From positions 21,356-85,355 of the forward strand of contig CATYUF010000001.1 of the NCBI GenBank assembly GCA_958413095.1: a stretch of 64,000 bases of DNA, read 5' to 3'. This document shows, in pieces, positions 16,423-27,095 of this stretch; the first letter of the stretch is position 1, and each line of letters starts with the position of its first letter. A program made the position numbers and the translations under genes. Origin of the DNA: an uncultured Clostridium sp. (GTDB lineage Bacteria; Bacillota; Clostridia; TANB77; CAG-508). The notes under the pieces are model-generated. The model made no database searches and was not told the origin of the DNA. It worked only from the letters and a program-made list of their open reading frames with translations.

Positions 16423-17088
16423 ATGGAAGAATGTAAAATTAAAAATTTATATAATTTAGAGGAAACAATAGCTAAAAGTTTATTAGAGGAAGCTACATAT
16501 CCTTGGGAAGTATTAAGTAAAATAGAAGAATATATATTAAAAATAGGGGAAGAACTAAGCAAAGAAAATTATAATAAGGTAGGAGATAATGTTTGGATTG
16601 CAAAATCAGCAAAAGTTGCTCCAACAGCATATATAAATGGCCCAGCTATTATTGGGGAAAATGCAGAAGTTAGACATTGTGCATTTATTAGAGGGAATGC
16701 AATAGTTGGTAATAATGCAGTTGTTGGAAATTCAACTGAGCTTAAAAATGTTATTTTATTTAATAATGTTCAAGTTCCTCATTATAATTATGTTGGAGAT
16801 TCTATTTTGGGCTATAAATCTCATATGGGTGCTGGTTCTATAACTTCTAATGTGAAGTCTGATAAGAAGATGGTAATTATAAAAAATGGAGATAAAACAA
16901 TTGAAACTGGTAGGAAAAAAGTTGGAGCTATGATTGGAGATAATGTTGAGGTTGGTTGTGGATCTATTTTAAATCCTGGTACTGTTATTGGAAAGGATTC
17001 GAATGTGTATCCATTGTCTTCAGTTAGAGGTGTTGTGAAGGCTCATAGTATTTATAAGAAAGATGGGGATATTGTCGATAAAGTTTAG
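16423..17088 (+). CDS. Left-handed beta-helix protein, GlmU C-terminal-like
   Basis: This 221-residue protein has a short helical N-terminus (1-60) followed by hexapeptide repeats (IAKSAKVAPTAYINGPAIIG, FIRGNAIVGNNAVVGNS, IGDNVEVGCGSILNPGTVIG). These match the C-terminal acetyltransferase/beta-helix part of GlmU and related sugar-nucleotide enzymes. There is no nucleotidyltransferase domain. Next to a UDPGP pyrophosphorylase, it may supply the acetyltransferase step to GlcNAc-1-P, which is inference. AAAGG lies 12 nt before the ATG. Codon choice turns T-ending (GTT, GAT, GGT) from its middle onward, unlike its upstream neighbours. Confidence 0.82.
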   Translation: MEECKIKNLYNLEETIAKSLLEEATYPWEVLSKIEEYILKIGEELSKENYNKVGDNVWIAKSAKVAPTAYINGPAIIGENAEVRHCAFIRGNAIVGNNAVVGNSTELKNVILFNNVQVPHYNYVGDSILGYKSHMGAGSITSNVKSDKKMVIIKNGDKTIETGRKKVGAMIGDNVEVGCGSILNPGTVIGKDSNVYPLSSVRGVVKAHSIYKKDGDIVDKV

Positions 17089-17148
17089 ATTTTTGAAATC
17101 ACTTTATTTTTTTATGAGTTTTGTATATAATATGAAATAGAATTTTAA

Positions 17149-19167
<2,019 letters not shown>

Positions 19168-19224
19168 AAGAAGGAAGGAGAGAATGATATATTTGAAATG
19201 TAAAATATATCGTTCGAAAAATAT

Positions 19225-19479
19225 ATGGACAAAAATTATACATTTGAAATGATGTGGGAAGATTTAGACAATGGCTATCAAATATATTACACATATGTTA
19301 GAAATAAATATTTATTATTTAAAACAGCACCTAATTGCTATACTCAAAAGTTGTTATCAGACCATTCAAAAAATCCTCAACCTAAAATGACAATGCTAAC
19401 ATTGAAAAGAGTTAGGGAGATGTTTCCTAATATGGAAGATATTGAGTATCGTATAGGAATATCTGAAACAGAAAATTAG
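19225..19479 (+). CDS. Small hypothetical protein, possibly frameshifted
   Basis: This 84-residue protein starts MDKNYTFEMMWEDLDNGYQIYYTYV. No family recognised. No ribosome site precedes ATG 19225. A strong GGAAGGAG with ATG 19184 lies just upstream in another frame and runs 22 codons before TGA. Downstream, a third frame reads KWIFPVDKFIFNDLYEKEMR to a stop at 19553-19555. Together these pieces look like one gene of about 125 residues broken by two frameshifts, or a short gene translationally coupled to a leader ORF. It sits in a run of similarly damaged genes up to metK. Confidence 0.5.
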   Translation: MDKNYTFEMMWEDLDNGYQIYYTYVRNKYLLFKTAPNCYTQKLLSDHSKNPQPKMTMLTLKRVREMFPNMEDIEYRIGISETEN

Positions 19480-19560
19480 TAAGAGTTGATATAAGTGGAT
19501 TTTTCCAGTAGATAAATTTATATTTAATGATTTATATGAAAAAGAAATGAGGTAGAAAAA

Positions 19561-20079
19561 ATGAAATTATTTTCAAAAGAAGTAAAAGATATGAACGAAT
19601 TAAATGAAGTTCTAAAAAATAATAGTGAAATATCAAAAGAATATGAAGTTGCAGTAATTGTATATGCTTTCGATAAACATAATAAAATAGTTTTTCAAAG
19701 AAGAGGTCTAGGATGTAGAGACGAACAACTAAAACTAGAAACTATTGGAGGAAGAGTAAAGAAAAGTGATATAGATTTTAGAACAGCTTTACAAAGAGAA
19801 ATTACAGAAGAAGTTGGAACAGATGCAGACATTGAATTAGAAGAATTTATTGTATCAACTTATGCTAAAACATTTGATGTAAGAAATAATAAAGAACAAG
19901 ACTGGATTTATCTTGTTTATAAAGGAAATTTAAAAAGTGGAGAATTAAAAATTGCTGAACCTAATAAATGTTTAGGATATGAAAGATATAAAATTGGAGA
20001 TGTTGATGAAGATGAACTAAGTAATGGTGCAAGAGAACTATATAATATTGTGAGTGAGAAATATAGATATTTAAAATAA
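19561..20079 (+). CDS. Nudix hydrolase
   Basis: This 172-residue protein has the Nudix box core QREITEEVGTDAD at about residues 79-91, preceded by the glycine pair ETIGGRV. The first glutamate of the full GX5EX7REUXEEXGU signature is not present (SDIDFRTALQ), but the REUxEExG metal ligands are intact. AFDKHNKIVFQRRGL is typical of the strand before the box in IDI-like and DUF-type Nudix proteins. Known: the family cleaves nucleoside diphosphates linked to other groups. GAGG precedes the ATG. It lies 18 bp before an HD-domain gene with which it probably forms an operon. Confidence 0.85.
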   Translation: MKLFSKEVKDMNELNEVLKNNSEISKEYEVAVIVYAFDKHNKIVFQRRGLGCRDEQLKLETIGGRVKKSDIDFRTALQREITEEVGTDADIELEEFIVSTYAKTFDVRNNKEQDWIYLVYKGNLKSGELKIAEPNKCLGYERYKIGDVDEDELSNGARELYNIVSEKYRYLK

Positions 20080-20097
20080 GACGGAGGAAATCAATTA

Positions 20098-20716
20098 ATG
20101 AATTAGAGAATTAGTCCAATACATAGAGAATGAAATTTTTCCATTATATAATAGAAATGAAGAAGGACATGGAATAAATCACATTAAAACAGTAATAAAA
20201 AGAAGTCTAGAATTAGCAGAAGATTATGATGTTGATATAGATATGGTTTATACAATAGCTTCATATCATGATTTAGGACATTATATAGATAGAAAGACAC
20301 ATGAAATAATATCAGCTAAAATATTTGTGGAAGATAAAAAAATAATGCAATGGTTTACAGATGAGCAAATAATTATAATTAAAGAAGCAATAGAAGACCA
20401 TAGAGCCTCTAGTAATCATGAGCCTAGAACTATATATGGGAAAATAATAAGTACAGCAGATAGAACAATTATTGATATAGATAATACTATTAAGCGAACA
20501 TATTCTTATGGAAAAAGAAACTATATAAACTTATCCGAAGAACAACAAATTGAAAGAGTTTATAGGCATTTGACAGAAAAATACGGAGAAAATGGTTATG
20601 CAAAAGTATATTTAGAAGATAAAGCGTTTGAAGATGCTTTAGATAAATTAAGACAATCATTATCAAATAAAGAAGAATTTATTAAAAGAGTAAAAAGAGT
20701 AGTTAAAACAATATAA
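20098..20716 (+). pseudogene. HD-domain phosphohydrolase with frameshifted or non-ATG start
   Basis: From 20102 an open frame encodes about 205 residues: IRELVQYIENEIFPLYNRNE, then GHGINHIKTVIKRSL (first histidine pair), ASYHDLGHYID (HD motif), EDHRASSNHEPRT and ISTADRTIID. This is a complete small HD phosphohydrolase. The well-placed ATG at 20098 (GGAGG at 20083-20087, 10 nt before) is one base out of frame and meets TAG at once. Removing one base from 20101-20102 joins them. The first in-frame ATG (20243) would lose the first HD-domain histidines and has no ribosome site. Either an indel, a sequence error, or an unusual ATT start explains it. Confidence 0.75.
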
Positions 20717-20747
20717 ACTTTTATCATAGCATTAACAAAACATATTA

Positions 20748-20842
20748 ATGGAGAAATATGGAGATAAAAATTGTAATACACATTTAAATAATCCAATAAA
20801 TAGATGAACAAAGATTAGAAAGGATTGCAAAAAAATATTAGA
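20748..20842 (+). pseudogene. Gene remnant (two short out-of-frame coding pieces)
   Basis: ATG 20748 reads MEKYGDKNCNTHLNNPINR to a stop, and the next frame continues DEQRLERIAKKY to TAG. The two pieces join naturally with a one-base shift and look like the end of a protein. No family recognised. The evidence is only composition and the join, in a stretch where neighbouring genes are also shifted. Confidence 0.35.
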
Positions 20843-20876
20843 ATAGAAGAGTTATTGAGAAAGGACTGATATAAAA

Positions 20877-21987
20877 ATGAAAAATTATTATTTTACATCA
20901 GAAAGTGTTACAGAAGGACATCCAGATAAATTAGCAGATTTAATATCAGATGTCATACTAGATGAATGTTTAAAACAAGACGAAAATTCTAAAGTGGCAG
21001 TTGAAACATTTTTATCAAGTAATTTAATAACAATAGCAGGGCAAATAACATCAAAAGCTAAGTTTGATATAGAAAAAATTGTAAGAGATACAATAAAAGA
21101 AGTTGGCTATGATAATGAAAATACAGATATTGATTATAGAACTTGTGAAATACAAACTAAAATAACAAGGCAAAGTCCAGATATAGCACTTCGGTGTAGA
21201 TATTGGTGGAGCAGGAGACCAAGGAATTATGTTTGGATATGCAAGCAATGAAACAGAAGAATATATGCCATATGGGATTTATCTTGCACATAAACTATCT
21301 AAAAAGTTGACAGAGGTAAGAAAAGAAAAAGTAATTCCATATTTAAGACCTGATGGAAAAACACAAGTTACTATTGAATATGAAAATAATAAGCCAAAAA
21401 GAATTGAGGCAATTTTAATATCAACACAACATCAAGAAGAAATATCACAAGAAAAAATAAGAAAAGACATAATTGAAAAAGTAATAAAACCAGCAGTATC
21501 CAAAAATATGATGGATGAAAATACAAAAATCTATATAAATCCAACAGGAAGATTTGTAATAGGAGGACCATTAGGAGATACTGGATTAACAGGCAGAAAA
21601 ATAATAGTAGATACTTATGGAGGATATAGCAGGCACGGAGGAGGAGCTTTTTCAGGAAAAGATGCAAGTAAGGTAGATAGAAGTTCTACATATATGTTAA
21701 GACATATTGCTAAAAATATAGTAGCTAATAATTATGCAGAAAAATGTGAAATACAAGTATCATATGCAATAGGAATGAAAGAACCCTTGTCTATATATGT
21801 TAATACATTTGGCACAGGAAAGAAAAGTGATGAAGAGCTTGCAGGTTTAATAAAAGAGAAATTTGATTTAACACCAAATGGAATAATTAATTATTTACAT
21901 TTAAAAGAACCAATTTATAGTAAAACAACTAATTATGGACATTTTGGTAAAAAAGATTTACCTTGGGAAAAAGTAATAAAATTATAA
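20877..21987 (+). pseudogene. metK: S-adenosylmethionine synthetase, single frameshift
   Basis: The first frame (20877-21251) encodes MetK residues 1-105: SESVTEGHPDKLADLISD carries the ATP/methionine-binding histidine and HPDK motif, and TRQSPDIA leads to the active loop. There the frame fails. One base too many near 21192 (CTT C GGT GTA GAT) puts [20 protein letters not shown] in the next frame, which then runs to 21987 with [27 protein letters not shown] and [16 protein letters not shown]. Corrected, it is about 369 residues, a little short for MetK. Known: the enzyme makes SAM and is essential, so either this is a sequence error or another metK exists. AAAGGA precedes the ATG. Confidence 0.85.
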
Positions 21988-22402
21988 AAAATAACCAACA
22001 AAGAATTTTTAATTTTATATATTAATACTTGGGGTAAAATAATAAAATATAAAGTTCACAAAGAATTCACAAAAGACCCAAAAATAGAACATAAAAAAAT
22101 ATTATATTAATAATCATAAACATCCCCTTTTTTTCAAAGCAACCTTAATATTTAACTAAGATTTATAATATTAAGGTTGTTTTTTGTTATGCAAAATTGA
22201 TTTAGTATTTTGAAAAAATATATTCTAGAAAGAGAAAATTTTACAGTTAAAAAATATATTTAAATTTTGTAGATTGAGAGTGGTAAACTACACTTTACTT
22301 AAAAATAAAATAGTGATAGAATGATGAAAACTTGTTAATAAAATTAAAGCTTCATGAAGTTTTTAATTTTACGAATATTTTGGAAAAAAGGAGAAGAGAA
22401 AA
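21988..22402. other. Intergenic region with one terminator
   Basis: These 415 bp contain the terminator at 22140-22186 and no gene or RNA I can support. Near 22298-22326 a TTACTT / TAGAAT pair with 16-nt spacing could be the promoter of the HD gene at 22403, and a short AAAGCTTCATGAAGTTTTT hairpin lies in its leader. Confidence 0.5.
22140..22186 (+). terminator. Intrinsic terminator downstream of metK
   Basis: A 13-bp perfect stem CAACCTTAATATT / AATATTAAGGTTG has a 14-nt loop and is followed by TTTTTTG. Confidence 0.9.
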
Positions 22403-23470
22403 ATGAATAAATATTTTGAAAGTATAAAAAATGATGAAGTAAGACAATATTTAGAATTATTATCACCAGAATTTCCAGAATGGTTATTAGAATATATATA
22501 TACACCTGAAATGCTAAGAATTGATGGAGTATGTATGTCTTGTGGTACATGTTATACAAAGATATATAATGATAAATATTTTTATTCAACTTTAACACAT
22601 AGTGTTGCTGTGGCTCTAATAATATGGAATTTTACTAAAGATAAAAAACAAACTCTATCAGGCTTATTCCATGATATTGCAACACCAGTTTTTAAACATT
22701 GTATTGATTTTATGAATGGAGATTCTGAAAAACAAGAGTCAACAGAAGAAAGAACAGAGCAAATAATTAAAAATTCAAAACAAATAATGAATTTATTAAA
22801 TAGAGACAATATAAAAATTGAAGAAGTTTCGGATTATAAAATATATCCAATTGCCGATAATGACACTCCAAAATTAAGTAGTGATAGATTAGAATATACA
22901 CTATCAGGAGGACTATATCAAGTAAGGATATTCGATGTTGAACAAATAAAGAAATATTATAATAATATAATTATTTCAAAAAATGAAAGTGGAACTGAAG
23001 AATTAGCATTTACAGATGAAAAAATATGTGAAGATTTTATACACAAAATTTCAAAATTATGGCCTCGTTGGGGTGAAGATGAGGACAGATTATGTATGCA
23101 ATTTATAGCTGATATTGTAAAATCTATGTATAAAAAAGGATATATTACAATTGATAATTTATATGAATTTTCAGAAAAAGAAATAATAGACAAAATTAAA
23201 AATTGTGAGGATTTATATATTAGGAATGCATTTATAAATTTTGAAGAAGCTCAGAGAAATTTAGTGTATAAAAGTCAAAAATTAAAAAATGAAATATATT
23301 GCACAAGTGTAAAAGGAAAGAAAAGATATATTAATCCTTTAGTAATAAATGGTCAAAATGTTTCTAGAATAAAAGAAATTTCTGAAATAGCAAATAAAGA
23401 TATTAAAGATTTTTTAAATATGAAAATGCATACTTATATTGGTTTGAATTTTGAATTCAAGCCATATTAA
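22403..23470 (+). CDS. HD-domain phosphohydrolase family protein
   Basis: This 355-residue soluble protein has HD-domain metal ligands in THSVAVAL (H66), FHDIATP (H90/D91) and FKHCIDFMNGD (H99 and following acid). A CxxCxxC cluster (CMSCGTC, C44-C50) sits before the first histidine and could bind a metal. The remainder is helical and acidic. Known: HD proteins hydrolyse phosphate esters of nucleotides or cyclic nucleotides. No nearer subfamily is recognised. AAAAGGAGAAGAG precedes the ATG. It stands alone, bounded by terminators at 22140 and 23554. A short repeat (TTTTACTTGTTGTATA) begins 13 bp after its stop codon. Confidence 0.75.
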   Translation: MNKYFESIKNDEVRQYLELLSPEFPEWLLEYIYTPEMLRIDGVCMSCGTCYTKIYNDKYFYSTLTHSVAVALIIWNFTKDKKQTLSGLFHDIATPVFKHCIDFMNGDSEKQESTEERTEQIIKNSKQIMNLLNRDNIKIEEVSDYKIYPIADNDTPKLSSDRLEYTLSGGLYQVRIFDVEQIKKYYNNIIISKNESGTEELAFTDEKICEDFIHKISKLWPRWGEDEDRLCMQFIADIVKSMYKKGYITIDNLYEFSEKEIIDKIKNCEDLYIRNAFINFEEAQRNLVYKSQKLKNEIYCTSVKGKKRYINPLVINGQNVSRIKEISEIANKDIKDFLNMKMHTYIGLNFEFKPY

Positions 23471-23482
23471 ATAGAAAAGCAG

Positions 23483-23512
23483 TTTTACTTGTTGTATAGA
23501 GAAAAGACTATA
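23483..23512 (+). repeat. Interspersed repeat core, copy C
   Basis: TTTTACTTGTTGTATA at 23483-23498 matches the core of the repeats at 4619-4706 and 30719-30805, with weaker similarity to about 23512. It follows the HD gene stop directly, as copy B does at the end of its gene. Confidence 0.5.
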
Positions 23513-23553
23513 TAGAGTTAAGATAAAAGAGGATTTTTTCTATGTAATAAAAA

Positions 23554-23600
23554 AATAAGACTAATAATAAGTATAATTTAAAATTATTATTAGTCTTATT
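23554..23600. terminator. Bidirectional intrinsic terminator
   Basis: A 17-bp perfect stem AATAAGACTAATAATAA / TTATTATTAGTCTTATT has A-rich and T-rich flanks. It serves the HD gene (+) and gatD (-), which converge here. Confidence 0.9.
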
Positions 23601-23603
23601 TTT

Positions 23604-23650
23604 ATTTGGTTTATAGAAAATTGCATTTCTTACAACTTAAAAATAATATT
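23604..23650. repeat. Short interspersed repeat near a gene end, copy 1
   Basis: TTATAG, then AAATTGCATTT and TTAAAAATAA, match 44416-44461 at roughly 36 of 42 positions. The right end covers the last codons of gatD. Both copies directly follow a terminator. Confidence 0.45.
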
Positions 23651-24401
23651 TATTTGAAATATTATTTAAAAATCTATCAATTAATTGATTTCTACATAAA
23701 TTTTCAAACCTATCATCTAAAGGCTCTAAAGCTAAATTTTCATCATATTTTCTATCTAGACAATATTTTATAATATAATCAGCAAGTTCTGGATTTTTAG
23801 AAAGCAAAGGACCATGTAAGTATGTGGCAATAACATTATTTAAGAAAAATCCTTCATTAGTATCTCCAAATTTATTTCCATTTCCAAATAGAACTTTTCC
23901 AAAAGGACTACTAATATCATAAGTTTGTCCTCCATGATTTTCAAAACCTATAACTTTAGTATTTTGGTTATTTATATTAACATCAAGAACAATATTTCCA
24001 ATACATCTTTTTGTTCTATCTTCAATAGCTTCTGTATAATAAGGAAAAATACCTAAACCATCAATTATATTACCATTAACATCTTTATAATATTTACCAA
24101 AAAGCTGATAAGCTCCACAAATTAGTAAGAAAAATACTCCATTAGATACAGCTTCTTTTATGCTATCTGTATATTTTACCAAATCTTCTGACAAGATACT
24201 TTGTTCATTATCAGCACCACCACCTGCAAAGACTAGGTCATAATCATTAAAATTAGGTGGTACATCGCCAATAGAATATTCATCAATTTTACAAGCAAAA
24301 CCTCTTTGCACAAGACGATATTTTAGAACTTGTATATTACCATAATCTCCATATAATTCTAATATATCAGGATATAAATACAATATTTTTAATTCTTTCA
24401 T
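23637..24401 (-). CDS. gatD: Lipid II isoglutaminyl synthase, glutaminase subunit GatD
   Basis: This 254-residue class I glutamine amidotransferase-like protein has nucleophile C95 in LLICGAYQLFG, a glycine-rich FAGGGADNEQ oxyanion region, FENHGGQTY with the product-tunnel histidine, and YLHGPLL with the second catalytic histidine. Known: GatD supplies ammonia to MurT, which amidates the D-glutamate of lipid II, important for peptidoglycan cross-linking. It is downstream of murT on the same strand but separated by 196 bp and carries its own leader, shared with rlmN. This suggests separate regulation in addition to read-through. Confidence 0.93.
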   Translation of the reverse strand: MKELKILYLYPDILELYGDYGNIQVLKYRLVQRGFACKIDEYSIGDVPPNFNDYDLVFAGGGADNEQSILSEDLVKYTDSIKEAVSNGVFFLLICGAYQLFGKYYKDVNGNIIDGLGIFPYYTEAIEDRTKRCIGNIVLDVNINNQNTKVIGFENHGGQTYDISSPFGKVLFGNGNKFGDTNEGFFLNNVIATYLHGPLLSKNPELADYIIKYCLDRKYDENLALEPLDDRFENLCRNQLIDRFLNNISNKYYF

Positions 24402-24409
24402 ATTTTTCA

Positions 24410-24462
24410 GTCCTTATATAAATATTTAGGTATTTTTTATTATAAGGTTACCTATAAACCTT
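24410..24462 (-). promoter_or_regulatory. Conserved 5' leader element, copy 2 (gatD)
   Basis: On the minus strand GGTTTATAGGTAA, an AT-rich spacer, TACCTAAATAT and TTATATAAGGACT appear in the same order as before rlmN (4319-4371), ending 7 nt before the gatD ATG. TAGGTA can pair with TACCTA to form a small stem above the Shine-Dalgarno AAGGA. Confidence 0.6.
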
Positions 24463-24597
24463 AAAATGATATATTATATAAAGTATATTTCAATAAAATC
24501 TATAATTTTTAATGCTTTTGAAATTTTTACTTTAATCAAAATATTATACAACTTTTTAGTTTTACAACACAAAGAGAAAATAGCTTTAGTGTTAAAT

Positions 24598-25923
24598 TTA
24601 TTTTTGATTTTTAAAACTTAAAATATTATTTCTAGTAGGTTGTAATGCTGTATAATTTGCTATAACATACTTTGGTGTTGAAGTAGAATATAGGCTTTTT
24701 ACAGCTTCAGATAGCTCTAAATAAGATTCTATTTTTCCCGAATCAAAGCCAGAAGTTTTAATTCTTATAGCAATATCATAAGCTCTTGTTCCAGCAGTTA
24801 CAATTCTTTTTACATTGTTTAATTCTTCAAAATTAATATCCCAAATCCATGAAACATCAAAGCCATCAGCTTTATTATCATTTAATACAAATAATAATTC
24901 TTTTTCAGAGTCATCTTCATTTAATATTCTTAGACTTACATTAGCACCAGTAGGGTTTTTGGCTAAATTTATAGTAGTATCTATATTATTTATTTTTAAA
25001 TGTTCTAATCTACCATTATTTAATTCAAAATTAGCTAGAGTATTTTTTATAATCTCAGTGTCAATATCATACAAAGATGCACAAGAAATAACAGCAATAA
25101 AATTATAAATTATATAAATACTATTTGATTTTATAGTATATAAAGCATTACCAACTTCAAAAGTCTTTTTATCTAAATCAACATTTTTAGCTAATTTATA
25201 TATTTCATTATCACCATAATTACAATTAGGACATTTGAATTTTCCGATATGGGAATATTGATAATATTCATATTCTAATCTAGTTTTACAGAAAGGACAG
25301 AATTTTCCCTCTCCAGCTTCTTTCATTTCGGCAGTGGCATTAGCATACTTTTCAACACTAAAGTAAAAAACATTATCATTATTAGGATTAGCTTTACCAA
25401 GTCTTGCAACATTTGGGTCATCATTATTTAATATTAAATTACCATTATAATTTTTTAAGAAATTATAGATTTTTAAAATAAGAGATTCAACTTCTCCGTT
25501 CCTATCTAGTTGGTCTCTAAAGAAATTACCAACTACTAAAGTATCTAACTTGAAATCTTTAAAAACAATAGGAACATATCCTTCATCAACTTCAAATACT
25601 AGGAAATCAGCTTTTATTTTACCTGTTAAAGTGCAATGTTTTAAAATAGTAGATAAAATTCCAGTTTCCATATTATTACCTTCAAAGTTGCTTATTACTT
25701 TTTTTTCAGCATTTTTAAAAACTGCACCAATTGCATTATTAATCATAGTTTTTCCATTTGTAGATGTAACAGCAATTACAGGACAATTTACTTTAAAATA
25801 TTTGAAAATATCAGGATTCCAGTCAAAGGCAAATTTTCCTAATAAATTACCACCATTTTTACCACAAATTTTTAAGATAAAATGTAGTATTTTCATAGCT
25901 AGTATAATAAAAAAGTTTTTCAT
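24598..25923 (-). CDS. murT: Lipid II isoglutaminyl synthase, Mur-ligase subunit MurT
   Basis: This 441-residue Mur ligase-like protein has an N-terminal hydrophobic segment, the ATP loop AVTSTNGKTMINN near residues 52-64, DEGYVPIV and NFFRDQLDRNGE in the central domain, a four-cysteine zinc ribbon (CPFCKTRLEYEY and KCPNCNYG) peculiar to MurT, and a DUF1727 C-terminal domain (TAGTRAYDIAIR). Known: it activates the glutamate of lipid II for amidation with GatD. The frame is open to 25938, but GAGGTG 8 nt before ATG 25923 sets the start. Expressed with gatD, it supports a Gram-positive wall. Confidence 0.94.
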   Translation of the reverse strand: MKNFFIILAMKILHFILKICGKNGGNLLGKFAFDWNPDIFKYFKVNCPVIAVTSTNGKTMINNAIGAVFKNAEKKVISNFEGNNMETGILSTILKHCTLTGKIKADFLVFEVDEGYVPIVFKDFKLDTLVVGNFFRDQLDRNGEVESLILKIYNFLKNYNGNLILNNDDPNVARLGKANPNNDNVFYFSVEKYANATAEMKEAGEGKFCPFCKTRLEYEYYQYSHIGKFKCPNCNYGDNEIYKLAKNVDLDKKTFEVGNALYTIKSNSIYIIYNFIAVISCASLYDIDTEIIKNTLANFELNNGRLEHLKINNIDTTINLAKNPTGANVSLRILNEDDSEKELLFVLNDNKADGFDVSWIWDINFEELNNVKRIVTAGTRAYDIAIRIKTSGFDSGKIESYLELSEAVKSLYSTSTPKYVIANYTALQPTRNNILSFKNQK

Positions 25924-26138
25924 AAGTATACACCTCATAATTTAATTTTACTTGGATTATATCATAATGTATAAAATTTAGGAATATAAAATATAAATTT
26001 TTAATTAGTAATATCATTTTGGTAATATTCATGAAAAAAGGAAAAATGAATTTATTAATAAATCTTAAAATAAATTATTGATTTTTGATGTAGTAATATA
26101 GTAATATTGTAGTATTAAAATTGAAAGAGGGAAGTTAA

Positions 26139-26936
26139 ATGATATATATAAATGAGAAAAAATTAGAGCAATGTAAAATAAATAAGAATAACATATGCTA
26201 TATAATAGACTTTGACAGAACACTAACAAAAGAAAACTGCGAGGATTCTTGGGATGCAGTTGCAAGTAAAAAAATATTTGGAGAAGAATTAGCCAAAGAA
26301 CTAAATAATTTATACAAAAAATATGGACCAATAGAAGTAAACTATAAAATACCTTTTGAAGAAAAAGAAAAATATATGATAGAATGGTATCAAAAATGTA
26401 TGGAAACATACTATAAATTTAACTTAACAAAAGACAAAGTGGAAAAGTCCATAAAAACAAGTAATATAGAGCTAAGAACAGGTGTAATAGAATTTTTGAA
26501 TTTTACTAAAGAAGAAAATATAACTATAATAATATTATCAGCAGGAATAGGAAATACAATAGAAGAAGTACTAAAACAAAACTCATGTTATTTTGAGAAT
26601 ATACATATAATAAGTAATTTTATTAAATTTGATAATGAAGGATATATGTTAAAATATGAAGGAGATTTAATTCATTCATTAAATAAAAATATAGACAAAA
26701 TAAATCAGAAAAAAATAATTGATATAGTAGAAAATAAAGAATATAGAATTGTAATAGGAGATTTAATAGAGGATATAAAAATGTCAGGGGATTATCCTGA
26801 TGATAAATTAATAAAAATAGGATTTTTAAATAAAAATGTGACTGAGAATTTAGAAAAATATAAAGAAAAATTTGATATAGTACTAATAAATGAAAATCAA
26901 GATTTTGAATTACTAAAAGAAATAATTAAGGCATAG
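26139..26936 (+). CDS. UMPH-1 type pyrimidine 5'-nucleotidase-like HAD protein
   Basis: This 265-residue HAD protein has motif I IIDFDRTLTKENCEDSW (D24, D26), motif II ILSAGIGNTIEEVL, a lysine region, and VIGDLIEDIKMSGDYPDD as motif IV. DFDxTLT followed by the SAGxGxxxEEVL segment is characteristic of the UMPH-1/NT5C3 family, best known from eukaryotes. Known: that family dephosphorylates pyrimidine nucleoside monophosphates in the cytosol. The bacterial substrate is inferred. GAGGGAAG lies about 8 nt before the ATG. It stands alone, divergent from murT and convergent with the Mg2+ ATPase. Confidence 0.8.
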   Translation: MIYINEKKLEQCKINKNNICYIIDFDRTLTKENCEDSWDAVASKKIFGEELAKELNNLYKKYGPIEVNYKIPFEEKEKYMIEWYQKCMETYYKFNLTKDKVEKSIKTSNIELRTGVIEFLNFTKEENITIIILSAGIGNTIEEVLKQNSCYFENIHIISNFIKFDNEGYMLKYEGDLIHSLNKNIDKINQKKIIDIVENKEYRIVIGDLIEDIKMSGDYPDDKLIKIGFLNKNVTENLEKYKEKFDIVLINENQDFELLKEIIKA

Positions 26937-27020
26937 GCAAAGTTAAAATATTTAACTTTAAAAAATTATCATAAAAAGTTTAAAGTTTACACAAACTTTA
27001 CGATATACTCATATAAAAAT

Positions 27021-27085
27021 AAGAGGGAATTTACTAGATGAACTTACTACTTTAAAAGTAATAGTTCATTGTAGGATACCCTCTT
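27021..27085. terminator. Long two-tier hairpin between convergent genes
   Basis: AAGAGGG (27021-27027) pairs with CCCTCTT (27079-27085). Inside it ATGAACT...ACTTTTAAAAGT...AGTTCAT forms a second perfect stem. It lies 11 bp from the end of the Mg2+ ATPase gene. It lacks a clean T-run on the plus side, so it may be a terminator for the minus gene or a structured RNA. Confidence 0.5.
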
Positions 27086-27095
27086 AATCTTATGC

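Noticed and set aside
20717..20876. SAM riboswitch upstream of metK
   Set aside because: No SAM-I, S-box or SMK-type conserved blocks seen; the space holds a gene remnant and a plain ribosome site.
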